Below, in pieces: positions 1-12,122 of a stretch of 64,000 nt of DNA. Numbering within the stretch: position 1 is the stretch's first letter; every line of letters starts with the position of its first letter. The translations under genes and the position numbers were made by a program. The notes under the pieces are model-generated. The model searched no databases and was not told the DNA's origin. It saw only the letters and a list, made by a program, of their open reading frames with translations. The stretch is from Phialocephala subalpina (Eukaryota; Ascomycota; Leotiomycetes; Helotiales; Mollisiaceae), in assembly GCA_900073065.1 (NCBI GenBank), contig FJOG01000024.1, positions 922,973 to 986,972 on the forward strand, given 5' to 3'.

Positions 1-3000
1 CGTGGAAGTGCATTGCAATCAAGAAGTTCAAGGCTCTTGAAATCGTTCCAACATTTGCTCTCCTCGCGGCTATGGCTTCAATAGTGGAGAATGGTACGGA
101 GAGGTCACTCTTTCTAGGATGGTCGAGAAGAATATGTTCCAGATGCTTGGTGGCTTCGTCTTCAAGACTTTTAGTCTGGGACGATGCCAAAAAGACCGCG
201 AGGACATTTTTGGGACTTAATTTGGAGATACGATGGCACAGCTCTAGGTACTGCTATCTGTTCCGGAAGAGGACAGATTGGAAGCTGTCGTCCTGAAGCA
301 GCGTACTTGGAATCGCCGAAATCCAACCCCAGAAATATCGAATATGGCCAAAATCACGCCAATAGATTATGCATCGTGGTGGTATTATAGCTTCTTGGAA
401 AAATTAGACTTCGCTGTCAGGTGGGTGACCGTTGATGAGGTTGAGCAGGTAGCAGGATGTCTGGCACTCAATGGCAATGTGTCGAGAGAGCCCTCGGTTT
501 TGTCTTCATAGGTGTACGATGCTCGCGATTCCGAGTTCGTCACGACTTTTTGGTCTACTCCGGTACTTTCCTCATACTTTGGGATGAAAGCACTTCCAGC
601 CAGTGTTCGCGAACGAAGGTGCAACTTCGTTTGTATGGGACGAGAACACGGCGCGTCGGAATTCAACGAAAACGAAGGTGACTATCTCCAAAATGATTTT
701 CAAGCATCTTTGAACCTCGAGGAACATTATTATGGCAAATATCTGGTGGTTGACAATTTGTGCTGACGGAGTTTGTGATGCTCGAAGTGGTGGCTGAACA
801 GTCAGGACCAGACTTTGAAAAGTGACGACTTGATGGGAAACGATTCAAATACTTCGAAATTTTGCTTCGCTAGTCTCTTAAGCCCATGGGTAACTCTCGA
901 ATAATATATTATGGATCAGAACGTTATGATGGTGAGAACTCGTGAAGTGTTTGGCTGCGGTGCACAATCGGCAGCGCCGAAGCGGTACGGTTTGCACCAG
1001 CAATGAGATCATCCAACACAGGGCATTTTGAATGCTGCGAAAGGCGGAATAAACGTCCTGGAACATCATGGAAAGAGTTCCAATTCTAATCATTTTGGTC
1101 TGCAGGTTCTAGGAGTGCTACCTTTGATGTGAAGGAACCACCTCAGAGAGGAAGCGACGCTGAGCGCTGCGACCCATCATGAGATGAGAACCTCAAATTT
1201 TTATTTCGTAGTAGCAACAGTCTGCGACATAGATATTTGTCCAATACCAAACGTATGAATTCGGAATCAGAGAACAGAGATTGAGGGGATTCATTCGGCT
1301 TCGAATCGCTCTCCTGTGTCAATCAACTCTTGAAAAGTAATGATTGAAGCCCCTATCAGTCAATGACAGTCCATAAGGGAGACGAAGAACGGTTCTGAGA
1401 CTAGAGATGGAAAGGAACAAGTCGTGGACTGACTGCCTCTGACAAGGAACGGTAGGAACGATTCGATGCTGAAGACCACTTTAAGCCATGATATTGTGAT
1501 TTGGACAGCATGAGCTCTCACCTCCATCACTGAACAAGTGAAAATCGCATCCGAGAAGCTCTTCAAAACTCATGCAAAACTCCGAAAAGCCACAGAAAAA
1601 CAATCCCTCTCTTCGTTCTGACCGCGGCGAAGGAGATGCCGAGAGATGGGAGTCAGGCTGCACTCCGTCATAAAGCTCGGGATCTTACTGCAAAGGATGA
1701 GAAAGTATTTTGGGTGCTTGTGTGCATGAAGCGGTATATGGATTCGTTGATGTATCGAGAAATGTTGGGGAGATGAGAGATGCTGATGACCACCCCGCAT
1801 TGTCGGTCTCACTTCCCATTGAATTGACATTTGTACATCAATGGCCTTGCTTAATTGATGATTGACCCAGTATCCAAAAAATTCAGCTCATGACAGTCGG
1901 CAGAATGTCTTGTCTACTTAGGTGTGCTGTAAAGCACTCGGAAAGGAGGGGTAGTTCGACGGTTCGTGATCACAAGACAAAACACGCGATATGCATGGAC
2001 GAGAAAGTAACGCTTTGTTAACTATCATATAAAATCCAATAAGAGGCCATCTTGGGAGGTGGCTTGACAGATGGCAAGGCAATCAAATTCAACAAAACAA
2101 TGCGAAGAGCTTTGAGATTTCCTTAGGCAGGAGCCAGCAACCTGGCCTTGGAAACGATATTTGATGTGAAACAAATACCTGTTGACCATTGCAAATTTCA
2201 TTGCGGAGGCGATTGACATTGGGGTTTTCGCACGAAGATGATGTGAAGATCTCAATGATTTTAGAACTTAGGGATACTTGTGAGATAGTTATGGGGCGGT
2301 GTAACATGCACCACCAGCACTTGAATTGAAAACTAGGGCGAACTATTGAATTGCAAAAGTAAAGAGTACAAATACCAAAGAATGAAGTTCTCCAAAGCCG
2401 AGTCGTTCGTACCACAACCCCGCTTTAGCCTCACCCCACACCTCAGTTGAGCCCGGCCCTGCTAACCTCGAGGTGCACGGATCCACCCATCAATCCACAA
2501 CCTCTATTCTCGCACACAAATCAATTCAATCAATTGAAATCAATCCAACTCACCGATCGTGTCACCGCCTCCCCAACATCCAGGACCCAGGCCCAGAAGT
2601 CTAGATGCGGGGTTAGGCTGCAGTGACTCAGAAATGGTGGAAATCTGCTTTCCGAGACACAGCAGTTAGGCAGACGTTACACGTACTTGGGATCAAAATC
2701 CCTCAAACATGAAAGGAAGCCTATGGCTGGCCAATTCATACCTTGAGCTCCAAATTGACGAATCGGAATTGTTTGTGGCATTGAAGATTGAAATCAATGA
2801 AGGCAGATATGGGAGGGGGAGGTAGAAACGAGGTACCGTGCCGCTGCGGCTGAGAAAGCCATGTTTGCCAACATTGTCACTCGGTGTACCTTTCTAGGCG
2901 CGAAGAGAAATGAGAGGATGAGGGCGCAGAATTGAAATGTGCTTGTGTGTAAAGGGCGGAAAAGAGCCTCACTGTATGGGCTGCCTCTTTGGAAGGTCAT

Positions 3001-5739
3001 GCAGGTTGGAAAACGGCCGAGTGTAGGGCTGTCAGCGGCTCCTTCCCCGGATCCAGAGATGCGGGGCTTTTTGCAATTGGGAGTGGCCGGCTCAAGGCAG
3101 CATTGCCCACCGAAAGCCCGAATTGGGAATTATTTTTATGGAAAGATGACACAATGGGTGACCGCAGCGGATGCATGAATTTGACGAAAGAAGGAATTAT
3201 AAAATGATGACAATTTTCGGTGTCCGACTCCCATAAAATGAAACCTGGCGGCGCGGCACATGCGGCCTCGCTGAGGATGGTCCAAGACGACACCGACATC
3301 ATCATGATGATGAAGACGAACGCGAGTAGTGCTGATTCCCACCCGTGGTTTTGAGGCCAAAATCTGAGTGTATCGTATCTCGATGGATTTCAAATGACTC
3401 CCGCCGGCTCTGTCGGGGGTGTCAGCAGACTCGTCCACGTGAGCAGATGAGTCACGTGCCGGATGATGGTCGAGATCAGAAAGAGAAGAACAAAACTAAC
3501 AAAGATCGCAGACCTCCTCGTGGAGGTAAGACTGAACTGAAAAACAACCTATTTTTTTTAAAGGGAATTCTTCCCTCTGAACCGACTGTCAAAATATCCT
3601 CACCGTCAGTCTGGAGATCGAGTTAAAGTTATCGCCATGATCGGCAGCGGGCACGGGTACGATAACGAGAGCCGACGCCACAGAATGCAAACCCTCCTTG
3701 CATGAGTTGCATCGCGACGGGATGATGTCTAGAGTGCATGGCAGCGAACTCTAATTCATCAATTGATCAGATGAGCCTGGCAGCGACACAATTCCTCGTG
3801 GGGTCTCGTCAATTGAGTCGTGTGTTCGTGACTATTGAGATGGTTGAAAGGGTGTGAAGATGTTTGACCCCTCCATCAGCATGTGAAGAGCGATAAAGCG
3901 ATACGGGAGGAATATGGGGGGCCTGGCCAGCACGACACCCCATGTGACCCCACCATCGTGGTTCTATTCTGATCGCAACTCGCCAGATGATCGTTTCACG
4001 AGCGAGTCGGTAGATGGCCTCTCGTCTGATACTGCGCGGGAGATGAAGGACGGAGCAGGAGGGAGGCTGCTTGGTCGTGTGGCGATTGGTGATACGTGTG
4101 CATGATGGTGCCTGGGCACGGAGGTTGAGTTTGCCTCCATCACTCGAGTTCGAATTCGGTACGTATACTTGGCGCAACTCAATTGAAAGAACAGAATAGA
4201 ATGGCTGCGATGTCGTGTGTTGGTCGAGTGTAGTCCTCAAGTCCCCTATGACGAGAGAATTAACTTTTCCAAGTCGCTGGACACGTAGTTGCGAATGCAA
4301 GGCGAGGTGAAGTTTGCCCAAGCATGGAAGGTTAGGTTAACACGTCGGCCGAATCAGGCAATGCCTTTGCAAGCCGAAAGAGCGAGACTGGCAGCCTCGA
4401 TATGTTGCTTTCGTACGCTTGTGCGTCGAAACATCGATAATGCCTGCGGGCGTGTCAATTGAATTGGATTCCTAGTGGTGCTCTAGACCGGAATGTTTGC
4501 TGCATTGAACCCCATTATTGCCCACACAATAGGCAAGTCGATGGCATTGATGGAATTGACGGGTCATGTCTGTCGTTGGTCCATAGCTGCCCAACCGCTC
4601 ATGGCCACAACAAGAGTGAGCTGGACTGCAGTGAGGAGACGCCGCAGAGAATTGTCGTGCGGCAGACATGGAGAAAAGGTGCAATTGCATCAATGGGTGT
4701 GCGCAGAGTCCAATTGAGGCAGTAGATGGCGAGGAATAATAGATAATCGCTCGTCCAGGCGCCGATACCATAATTCATAATCATAATCATTACTCGTGGA
4801 GGGGTATGGTGATTCGGTGTATGCCTGACCGCGGTGTTTGGGGGTGAAGTTAGCACCGAGTGCCTCCATTTTGCGCTAGCCTTAATGGGGTAGTGCCTTC
4901 TCTCTGACTCATTTCATGCAAAAGAACAACGAAACCACCTCGACATCCCCATACTGGCCCATACCAGCGCGCCCGTTACCGTCAATTGGCCTCTCTGGCT
5001 CTGACCATGAAGCTAAGTATCGCTCTCCATTCACTCCATTGACTCCATTGGCCAATTCCCTCGATTCACTCCTTTCCCGCGCATTCCAGGGAATTGATTG
5101 CGTTGCGCGTTGTTCGCCCCAAGGACACAGCCGCCCTCAAACAAAGGATTCGGAATTTCATCCAACCACCCTACAGCCAGTGCCAGTCAAGCACCATTGC
5201 GAATTAACCGCTGCCTACCATCCACCCACTGAGTCAAGAGTCCAGGCTGGGAGTTGATGTGGGAGTGGGTTGGGTCATTCGGGCTGATATCACGAGAGTC
5301 ATCTAGGTTACCACACACCCAACTCTGTGCCTTGTCCAGGTTCAGTCATCCTCTGCGCTGGCTCACCTGCCTAGTATTTATTCTCTGCCACTCTCGCGCT
5401 CTTCTTATTCATACTTTCCCTTCTTCCTCTTTCTGTCTGCCCGAACATTCAATCGCATTCCTTTGAGCATTGCAAGGCACTCGTGGTTTCAATCGATCGA
5501 CATAGATGCCATTCGCTCGCATTGACTGGAATCCGGAACTCACAACACACAAAGAACCGATCTGACAACTCAGCTGACCAACGCTCTCCCATCCTCCAGT
5601 TCCTCCGCTGCGCAATTCGACAATTCATATAAAGTCCGACGCTCTGCACTGCGAGCAAAACCTACGCGGACTTAAGGCCAACTGAATCCCGCTTCATATT
5701 CCGAGAGTTGCCACAACCTCGCGAAGTATCTGGGGAGAA
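1..5739. other. Gene-poor stretch and SWIRM upstream region
   Basis: I found no gene I can support in the first 5.7 kb. The open frames are short, overlap on both strands and show no family motif or splice-linked continuation. The first 850 bases carry plus-strand frames that run on for 60-80 codons and could be a decayed gene, but I do not recognise it. From about 5330 to 5480 the plus strand becomes pyrimidine-rich, which is typical of fungal core promoters and 5' UTRs, and fits the SWIRM gene start at 5740. Confidence 0.5.
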
Positions 5740-6933
5740 ATGGATGACAAACGAACTTCGAGCGCAAGCCTGCAGCCTTCCACTACCTTCGATGACTCTT
5801 TCCCATCGACTACACATTCACTCAACCGACCATTGACTACTTCTTCGCCTACATATTCATCACCTCCGACCAACAACTTCTTTCCCAGTATCAATAGACT
5901 TGTCAACATGGAGAACAAGGACGTCTTTGATGCTAGGACCACAATGCTCTCTCCCCCAGAACAAACACTTCAGGACAGTTTCTCTCGCAAGGCATCAAGT
6001 TCATCAATGGACTTCGTCATGAGCGGTCTCCACCCAATGCCAGTCGTCAGAGGTCAACCTCCGCTCTCGCCACCAATATCACCAGAGACCAAGAACCTGA
6101 ACCCCGAGAGCCCAGCTTCCATCACCCTTCGAGATCCGATCCTCTTCCCACATCAAGATTCATCTTCGCAACCTCCGCTATTCACTAGCGACCCTCATCG
6201 AGTCATCGACGAACATGTGGCTACACGCGAGTCAAGCGCATTCCGAGAGGTCTCGCCGCCTCATCGAGTCGAATACGAGCTTGCGCTCGAGTTCAAGTCG
6301 CGGGTGTTGGAGGCATACAATCAGGATAGGAAACGCTGGGCCCGCAGAGAGTTCGCACAATTGCGGGAGGACAATATGTTGAAGCATGGTGGGAACAGAA
6401 GGACATACTTGGCTATTGCTCCGGCGTCTGGTGTCCGAGGAAATGGGGTCAGAGGTCCCAGACAACCAGCAGTTCGGAGCCCCAAAGGAATCGTCAAGCC
6501 AGCGAGGGTCAAGCCAACACAAGCAAGAGGCGCTACACCAGAGTCGGGCAAGAGAGTTGCACGTGAGGACAAAGACTTCAGCGCTCTTCCTGATTACTGC
6601 CCACCTCTTTCTAGCCTTCCAAACAAGCCCAACTCCCTCAAGGTTGACTGGAAAGGCGCTCCCATTGACCTCAAATTCGATCCTCACGCTCACCTTCTCC
6701 ACCCTGACGAAATCATGCTTGCCGCCAACCTCCGCCTCGACTGCGCTACCTATCTGACCTCAAAGCGACGAATCTTCATCAAGAGAATCGAAGCTTTCCG
6801 AATTGGCAAGGAGTTCAGAAAGACCGATGCCCAACAAGCTTGCAAGATCGACGTCAACAAGGCCAGCAAGTTGTGGCAGGCATTCGACAAGGTCGGCTGG
6901 TTGAACCAGAAGTGGATCCAGAAATACCTCTAA
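5740..6933 (+). CDS. SWIRM-domain protein (Fun19/Laf type)
   Basis: Single-exon gene of 397 aa. Residues 1-170 are Ser/Thr/Pro-rich and probably disordered. A basic, Pro/Arg-containing linker follows. The last ~80 residues form a SWIRM helical domain: it opens with HAHLLHPDEIMLAANLRL and ends at the C-terminus with WQAFDKVGWLNQKW. SWIRM domains bind DNA or nucleosomes and occur in chromatin complexes. A long disordered N-terminus with a C-terminal SWIRM and no amine-oxidase or SANT domain is the architecture of yeast Fun19/YOR338W and fission-yeast Laf proteins, so a nuclear, chromatin-linked role is inferred. The ATG at 5740 is the first in a frame that stays open to the stop, and a pyrimidine-rich leader lies upstream. 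Confidence 0.88.
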   Translation: MDDKRTSSASLQPSTTFDDSFPSTTHSLNRPLTTSSPTYSSPPTNNFFPSINRLVNMENKDVFDARTTMLSPPEQTLQDSFSRKASSSSMDFVMSGLHPMPVVRGQPPLSPPISPETKNLNPESPASITLRDPILFPHQDSSSQPPLFTSDPHRVIDEHVATRESSAFREVSPPHRVEYELALEFKSRVLEAYNQDRKRWARREFAQLREDNMLKHGGNRRTYLAIAPASGVRGNGVRGPRQPAVRSPKGIVKPARVKPTQARGATPESGKRVAREDKDFSALPDYCPPLSSLPNKPNSLKVDWKGAPIDLKFDPHAHLLHPDEIMLAANLRLDCATYLTSKRRIFIKRIEAFRIGKEFRKTDAQQACKIDVNKASKLWQAFDKVGWLNQKWIQKYL

Positions 6934-8687
6934 GCAACAACATTCGGGACAACTCGTGGGCTGGCCCTTATAGGATGTCTTGAAGCACACATAGACGGAA
7001 TTGACGACATTTTTCACTACATAACATCCTCTCGACTTTGCATTGCGACGGCTTTTTCTCCGGCATGGGATTTGGATTGGGGATACGGAGACTCATACAT
7101 GGGATTCATTCAACCTGAATCTGGACATCGACATTACGCTTTTCATTTGTCTTTTGTCATGGCCTGGATTCGCTGGATTACACTGGGATATGGATTTGGG
7201 AATTTTCCGCGCGAGCGTTGCGTTTTTGCGTCTGCATTTTACACTGCATTGGGTTTGCTGATACCCGAGCCGCCCAGCTCCACTCTCGTTCTCTGTTTGC
7301 TAGATTCGGCACAGGGACTTTTCTTTTATCATTCATAGTTAGGTTAGGTAGCATTTCATGGACGGATGGGATGGGATCTGGTATGGATGGCACGGGATAG
7401 TCTGTTCGGCGTTGTTTTTTTACAGGTCGGTTTGTGACCTTTCGCTCGCCTGGTATTTGGCATGCGAGCATGGGATTTGGAGTTTGAGCATGATGATGCT
7501 CACAGATTGGATGGATCACCAGGAAGGTGAAGGAGAATGTAAGGGATTTGTGGATGATGAACGGTCTGTCGACAGGGTTGGAGAGAGAGACCGACGTGGC
7601 GTTGAGCTACATACATACATGCGAGAAATTGAAATTTTCATAAACGCATTTCACGGTTTCTTGTGCACTTGACATCCTACTTCCCCATTCACTTTCCTTC
7701 TTTGACAAATGATAAAGGCACCTTCATCTTCTCGTATTTACAACCAAGCTGAATCATCCTCTATAATCAAAACCAAGCAACTCCGCCTCTGCCTCCCCCA
7801 ATCGCCCCCAAATGATTCCAAATCCATTCCAAATACCCAAAGAGTGGGAGTGAGGTCGAAACAACCTCGCCATGTATTGCTGCAGGCTGATTAACGGCGT
7901 CCCTAACACCTGCATATCTTACCAAGGTACCCGAACCGAAGCTGCATTGCTTTTCCCTGCTTGCATTTGAGATCGCGGGTTTGTGGATCAGCCATGCGGG
8001 TGCGGCGGCTTCTTCGGATGGTGCGCTTTGAGGGGTAGACATAAATTGTCCGACTGAAGCAAATTTGCATTTCATACTGTCGGTGAACCGAAAGTTGGAG
8101 TGCCTTCCTCATTTTGGTGATGTCATGAGGGCGGTGGGCGGTAGCTTCAGACCGCTTCTCGAGATTGGATTATCGCGGTGAGAGGTCTAGACTCTGAAGT
8201 ATTGCAGATGTCCTAAGACTTGTGGGATAGGAGAGATCGATCAATGTCTTGAGAGTTGCAGGACTTCAGGGATGGAAAATGTTTGAAATCTCTTTCGACG
8301 ATCGAGTTGTACTCTTTAGCATTTAAATCAAAAGTGAAAATAAAGACTTCCTTCCGGTCCTAAAAGTTCAAACAGGAGATAATGCTTTGAATGTTCCTAC
8401 CTCGTGGTACATACGTGGGACATTGCTTTGTATTGGAATAGTAGAATGTCCCAGTTTGAATTACTTCTTTGAACATGGCTACTTGATGTTCCCCAGGTCG
8501 TACATTGCCTTGCTTAAGGTAGCAGAGTGTTCCAGTTCGAATTGCTACTTTGTAAATGCTCACCTGGTGGCTTCCATGGCGGACAATCCATAGCAAAATT
8601 GGCATCTTGACAACGAACATTCACATACTAATACCACATTTTCAGGTTTCGTACATCAAAATGAATCCTCATCAACACATCTATACA
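6934..8687. other. Intergenic region between SWIRM gene and PEX16
   Basis: This region holds the 3' flanks of the converging SWIRM and PEX16 genes. No conserved coding frame was recognised. A short run of TACA repeats lies near 7610-7620. An imperfect direct duplication at 8387-8575 is listed separately. Confidence 0.5.
8387..8575. repeat. Imperfect tandem duplication, unit about 85-97 bp
   Basis: Two diverged copies lie head to tail, about 8387-8483 and 8484-8575. Matching landmarks in the same order are a GATGTTCC-like start, TACATTGC/GACATTGC, GTAGAATGTCCCAGTTTGAATT against GCAGAGTGTTCCAGTTCGAATT (the first seven-plus bases and the CAGTT-GAATT core agree), and CTTTGAACATGGCTAC against CTTTGTAAATGCTCAC. 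On the minus strand both copies are open in one frame and give related peptides sharing the pattern HQV-x(n)-TGT, so the repeat may be a relic of a coding repeat. Confidence 0.6.
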
Positions 8688-9806
8688 TTAATTCGAACTC
8701 GAACTAAAATAATACCCATCCCAAAGATACAAGTAATCATCGAGAACACCCGAAATCAAACTAGGTAATTTCTCGCTCGTCTTGTGCAAGAATCCCTTTG
8801 TAACATTCTCATAGAAAGCTCCTCTCATCGCCCACCACCCCATCGCCCAGCCACGTTTACCCCATTGCTCCCTCTCTAAGGCCGTTGTTCTCAGTCCATC
8901 TTTCCTGAGTTGTCGTGCTGCGTACTCGATGCTCAGACCTAAGAGCCAGGGCTGCCAGTTCGATTTGTCTTTGCTTCTGCTCATTGCAATGGCGTAGATA
9001 ACTGGTTGCAAGATGTGAAGAATCTCAGCTAGTTGTGCGGAGCCATTGACTTTGTTCAACAGCGCTGAAGGGGCCTTGATATCGTCCGCTGTCAAGACTC
9101 TCGAAAGGAGATAGCTTGAGATATCGCTCGGGTTTGGTAATACGGGTAGACTGAGCCCAGTCCTCTTCATCTTATACTCCTTCGCCTCAATCCTCCTCGG
9201 ACTATGCGGTCCACTCACCTCACTCCCCCCATACCCTTCATCCTCAAACTCCTCTTCCTCCTCCACCGCTTCCTCAGGAATAACCTCTCGTTCCGGCAAC
9301 GCAGGTGTAACCAACGGTCTCGAATTCGTAATTCTCAACAAAAGAAATCTGCAAGCCGCTTTCACAATCTCCAGCATAACCACCACGCGCCACCTTATCT
9401 TCTCCCCTTTCCTCTTAGCCATCATCTCCCATAATAATTCTGTATACTGAACGACAGCGAGAAGGGTAGCGACTTTACGATACATCCCCGACTTTGTCAT
9501 CCAGAATTTCGTGTACCGGTTATGCATACTAGTCGCCTTTGGCATTCCAGGTAATTTACTAACAGCTCTCGTCAACAATGTATCGTGATACATCGATAAC
9601 AGCTGTATGCTCGAATGTAGGCTTTCGGAAGCGAGTTCTGCATCGCGGAAGCGACCGGGGATGATATAGGTCAGGGAGCGGAGGGCGGATTCGATTTGTG
9701 TTACGGAGGATTGGTTTTTGGTAATGAATGTGCTGTACATGTTGAGGAGCTTCGAAGGGTTGGGTATCTCGGGGATGTTGGCGCGGGCGGCTTTGAGGCG
9801 ATCCAT
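8688..9806 (-). CDS. PEX16: Peroxisomal membrane protein PEX16
   Basis: Uninterrupted 372-aa frame on the minus strand. The N-terminal part (about 1-110) has the family pattern: a helical segment starting MDRLKAARANIPEIPNPSKLL, then SALRSLTYIIPGRFRDAELASE and SLHSSIQLLSMYHDTLL. The middle holds a hydrophobic WRVVVMLEIVKAACRFLLL segment, then an acidic, Glu-rich loop (about 190-215), and a C-terminal hydrophobic part. PEX16 is an integral peroxisomal membrane protein needed in many eukaryotes for insertion of peroxisomal membrane proteins through PEX3/PEX19. The length fits fungal PEX16. It is divergent from the F-box gene, with 272 bp between the two start codons. Confidence 0.9.
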   Translation of the reverse strand: MDRLKAARANIPEIPNPSKLLNMYSTFITKNQSSVTQIESALRSLTYIIPGRFRDAELASESLHSSIQLLSMYHDTLLTRAVSKLPGMPKATSMHNRYTKFWMTKSGMYRKVATLLAVVQYTELLWEMMAKRKGEKIRWRVVVMLEIVKAACRFLLLRITNSRPLVTPALPEREVIPEEAVEEEEEFEDEGYGGSEVSGPHSPRRIEAKEYKMKRTGLSLPVLPNPSDISSYLLSRVLTADDIKAPSALLNKVNGSAQLAEILHILQPVIYAIAMSRSKDKSNWQPWLLGLSIEYAARQLRKDGLRTTALEREQWGKRGWAMGWWAMRGAFYENVTKGFLHKTSEKLPSLISGVLDDYLYLWDGYYFSSSSN

Positions 9807-10078
9807 GGTGAGAGTGGTGGCGCGATGCGCCGCAGGTTAAAGGAGCGTGAGGTCGAGATGGACGCGTTGAAATGGTGTTGCGAGGTTTTTCGTGATGATG
9901 ACAAGGAGGTTGGAGAATGACAGCGATGCGCTGCCGAGGCTGTGACACGAGACCTGGCGTCGATCAACACGTGCATTTTCGTGATAACGATAAGAGTGCC
10001 AAGACTTTCCCCATATTCTAAGCTCCGAAGGCAACTTCAACATTCTCAACTCTTTGTCCAGTGTCACTCGTGGCGCTC
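9807..10078. promoter_or_regulatory. Divergent PEX16 / F-box promoter region
   Basis: Only 272 bp separate the start codons of the minus-strand PEX16 and plus-strand F-box genes, so both promoters and 5' UTRs must lie here. No clear TATA box is seen. Confidence 0.6.
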
Positions 10079-11881
10079 ATGGCTCCCAAACGTCGCCGGT
10101 CGAGTACAGCAGAACAAGATGTCTCAATAGCAAAACGAACACGCACCCGCGACCCAAACGACCACCTCAGTTCCCTCTCCGACGAGCTCCTAATCCGGAT
10201 CCTTCACCTCCTCCCCATAACCACCCTCCTACAATGCCAACTCCTCTCCCACCGTCTCTATCGCCTGTCTTCCGACGCCCAAATCTGGAAAAATCTCTAC
10301 TACAACCGCTTTGTCCTCCCACGCGCTCTTCGAATCCCAGGGATCCGCCACCCTTCAAAAAGAGAAGACTTGCATTTCTCGAGTCGAAAAAGTAAATGGT
10401 TGGATGAAGCAAGTTTGGTAGAGAGGAAAGATGGCGGTAAGACGAATTGGAAGAGGCAGTACAAGTTGAGGCATAATTGGAGTATTGGTGCTTGTGAGGT
10501 TCAGGAGATTAGGGTTAAGGATGGGAGGTTGAACCCGGGGATGTTGGTTAAGCTTGCGGAGGGGGTGGTGGTGACGGCTGATAGGGAGGATGGGTTGAGG
10601 GCTTGGAACTTGAAGGGAAAGGGACTCATTGCTAGGATGGGGCTGGGTGAGGAAGATGTGCCGACTTGTTTGGCTGTTGATGAGCAGGAGAGTGATTGGT
10701 TGGGAATAGCGGTGGGATTTGATGATGGTGGCTGGGGAATTTGGAAGCTGGACGTTGCTGGGAAAGTATTTGTGAATGCTTACAGACATCCTGCGAGCAA
10801 TAACGGGACATTGGGTGCTGTGGCGTATGGGTTTCCGTATGCCCTTACTATTACGGAAGGACAGCTGCTGTCTCTGTACTCGTTTGCTCCAGCACCGTTA
10901 TCCGACGAGACACCCGCCGAAGACGAGGACGATGGGGAGGGTGGAGAACAGCCTGCTACAATGTCCGGCGAGCAAGCAACTTCTGCGCCAGCACCCAATG
11001 TCCCACCTCAAAACGACAAATTACCGCAACCCCGCCTTCTCGCCTCCCTGAAATCTCACACCTCTTGGCCACCACTCTCGCTCTCAATTCGCACTACACC
11101 CAACACACTCATCGCCAGTATAGCGTACTCCCTCCCGACCTACCTATCTGGATACACAGTTGGTCTTCAAGAACTCCATCTCTCTCTCCCCACCGGCTTA
11201 ATGACGTTCTCACGACTCACCTCCGCTCTACCGCAAGGCTTCTCCTCCATCCTCTCCTCTAGTCCCCCATCTCCATCAAGATCTGGGTCATCAACACCAA
11301 CGAATTCCGCTCTGTCGGCTTGGAATGGAGTCGTAGGCACAAGTTCACCCCGAGCAATAGAAAATACCCGGCCCACAACACTCTCATACTCACACCCATA
11401 TATCCTCGCAACCCATCCCGACAACACTCTCACACTCTACCTCTGCACATCAACTTCGACGAACCTGAGCATCAGTCCCGGAACAAAGCTATGGGGACAC
11501 ACAAGCGAAGTCTCAGCAGCGGAGATTACGCCTCGAGGTAAAGCAGTCAGTGTGAGCTTGCGAGGTGAGGAATTGCGAGTTTGGGAGCTTGAAGGTGGGA
11601 GGGTGGCTTCTGCGTCTACGAGTTCGAGGTTTAAAAGTGTGATTAGTGGGAAGGGGTTGGAGAAGAGTGTTATTGTGAGGGGGTCGAATCGAGAGTTCGA
11701 GGGTGAATTGGATGCGGATGAAGGGGATGAGGGAAGGAGGAAGAAGAGTAGGGAATTAGAGAGGTATGAAGAGGAGGTTGAGGCTAGTAAGCGGTGGGTG
11801 GGGTTTGATGATGAGATGGTGATTGTGTTGAAGGAGAGTGGGAGGGGGACGCAGGCGCTGATGGTTTATGATTTTACGTGA
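10079..11881 (+). CDS. F-box protein with WD-like C-terminal half
   Basis: Single-exon gene of 600 aa from the ATG at 10079; the frame is open a few codons upstream but without another ATG. After a basic N-terminus, an F-box spans about residues 30-80 (LSDELLIRILHLLP, then CQLLSHRLYRLSSDAQIWK). The rest contains diverged repeat-like segments, for instance LWGHTSEVSAAEITPRGKAV followed by VSLRGEELRVWELEGG, as in WD40/beta-propeller F-box proteins. Such proteins recruit substrates to SCF ubiquitin ligases through Skp1; the substrate is unknown. An acidic linker lies near residues 285-300 and the C-terminus is Glu/Lys-rich. The gene shares a short divergent promoter with PEX16. Confidence 0.8.
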   Translation: MAPKRRRSSTAEQDVSIAKRTRTRDPNDHLSSLSDELLIRILHLLPITTLLQCQLLSHRLYRLSSDAQIWKNLYYNRFVLPRALRIPGIRHPSKREDLHFSSRKSKWLDEASLVERKDGGKTNWKRQYKLRHNWSIGACEVQEIRVKDGRLNPGMLVKLAEGVVVTADREDGLRAWNLKGKGLIARMGLGEEDVPTCLAVDEQESDWLGIAVGFDDGGWGIWKLDVAGKVFVNAYRHPASNNGTLGAVAYGFPYALTITEGQLLSLYSFAPAPLSDETPAEDEDDGEGGEQPATMSGEQATSAPAPNVPPQNDKLPQPRLLASLKSHTSWPPLSLSIRTTPNTLIASIAYSLPTYLSGYTVGLQELHLSLPTGLMTFSRLTSALPQGFSSILSSSPPSPSRSGSSTPTNSALSAWNGVVGTSSPRAIENTRPTTLSYSHPYILATHPDNTLTLYLCTSTSTNLSISPGTKLWGHTSEVSAAEITPRGKAVSVSLRGEELRVWELEGGRVASASTSSRFKSVISGKGLEKSVIVRGSNREFEGELDADEGDEGRRKKSRELERYEEEVEASKRWVGFDDEMVIVLKESGRGTQALMVYDFT

Positions 11882-12122
11882 GATGAGAAGTGGACGTTTC
11901 TAGACGTACCATATATCATGACCTATGATATTGAAACCTAGACGATTTGGATGAATAAATCTGCGATGATCTTTCATTGATTTCAGACATTTTCAATACT
12001 AGTGAAGGTGAGGTTCGCGGGAAATGTTCGCTATCCAGTCGCGGGGCGCAAATAAGGCCCGTATAGATTTAAATAAACACAATTTTATCGTTGCTCGTTT
12101 CCTAGTGGGAAATTTGTAGCTT

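Noticed and set aside
72..848. Overlapping plus-strand frames at the left edge as a possible decayed gene
   Set aside because: No family motif, no splice-linked continuation, and all frames compete on both strands.
3809..4321. 170-codon minus-strand frame
   Set aside because: Low-complexity His/Ser/Thr/Arg composition, competing frames opposite, no motif.
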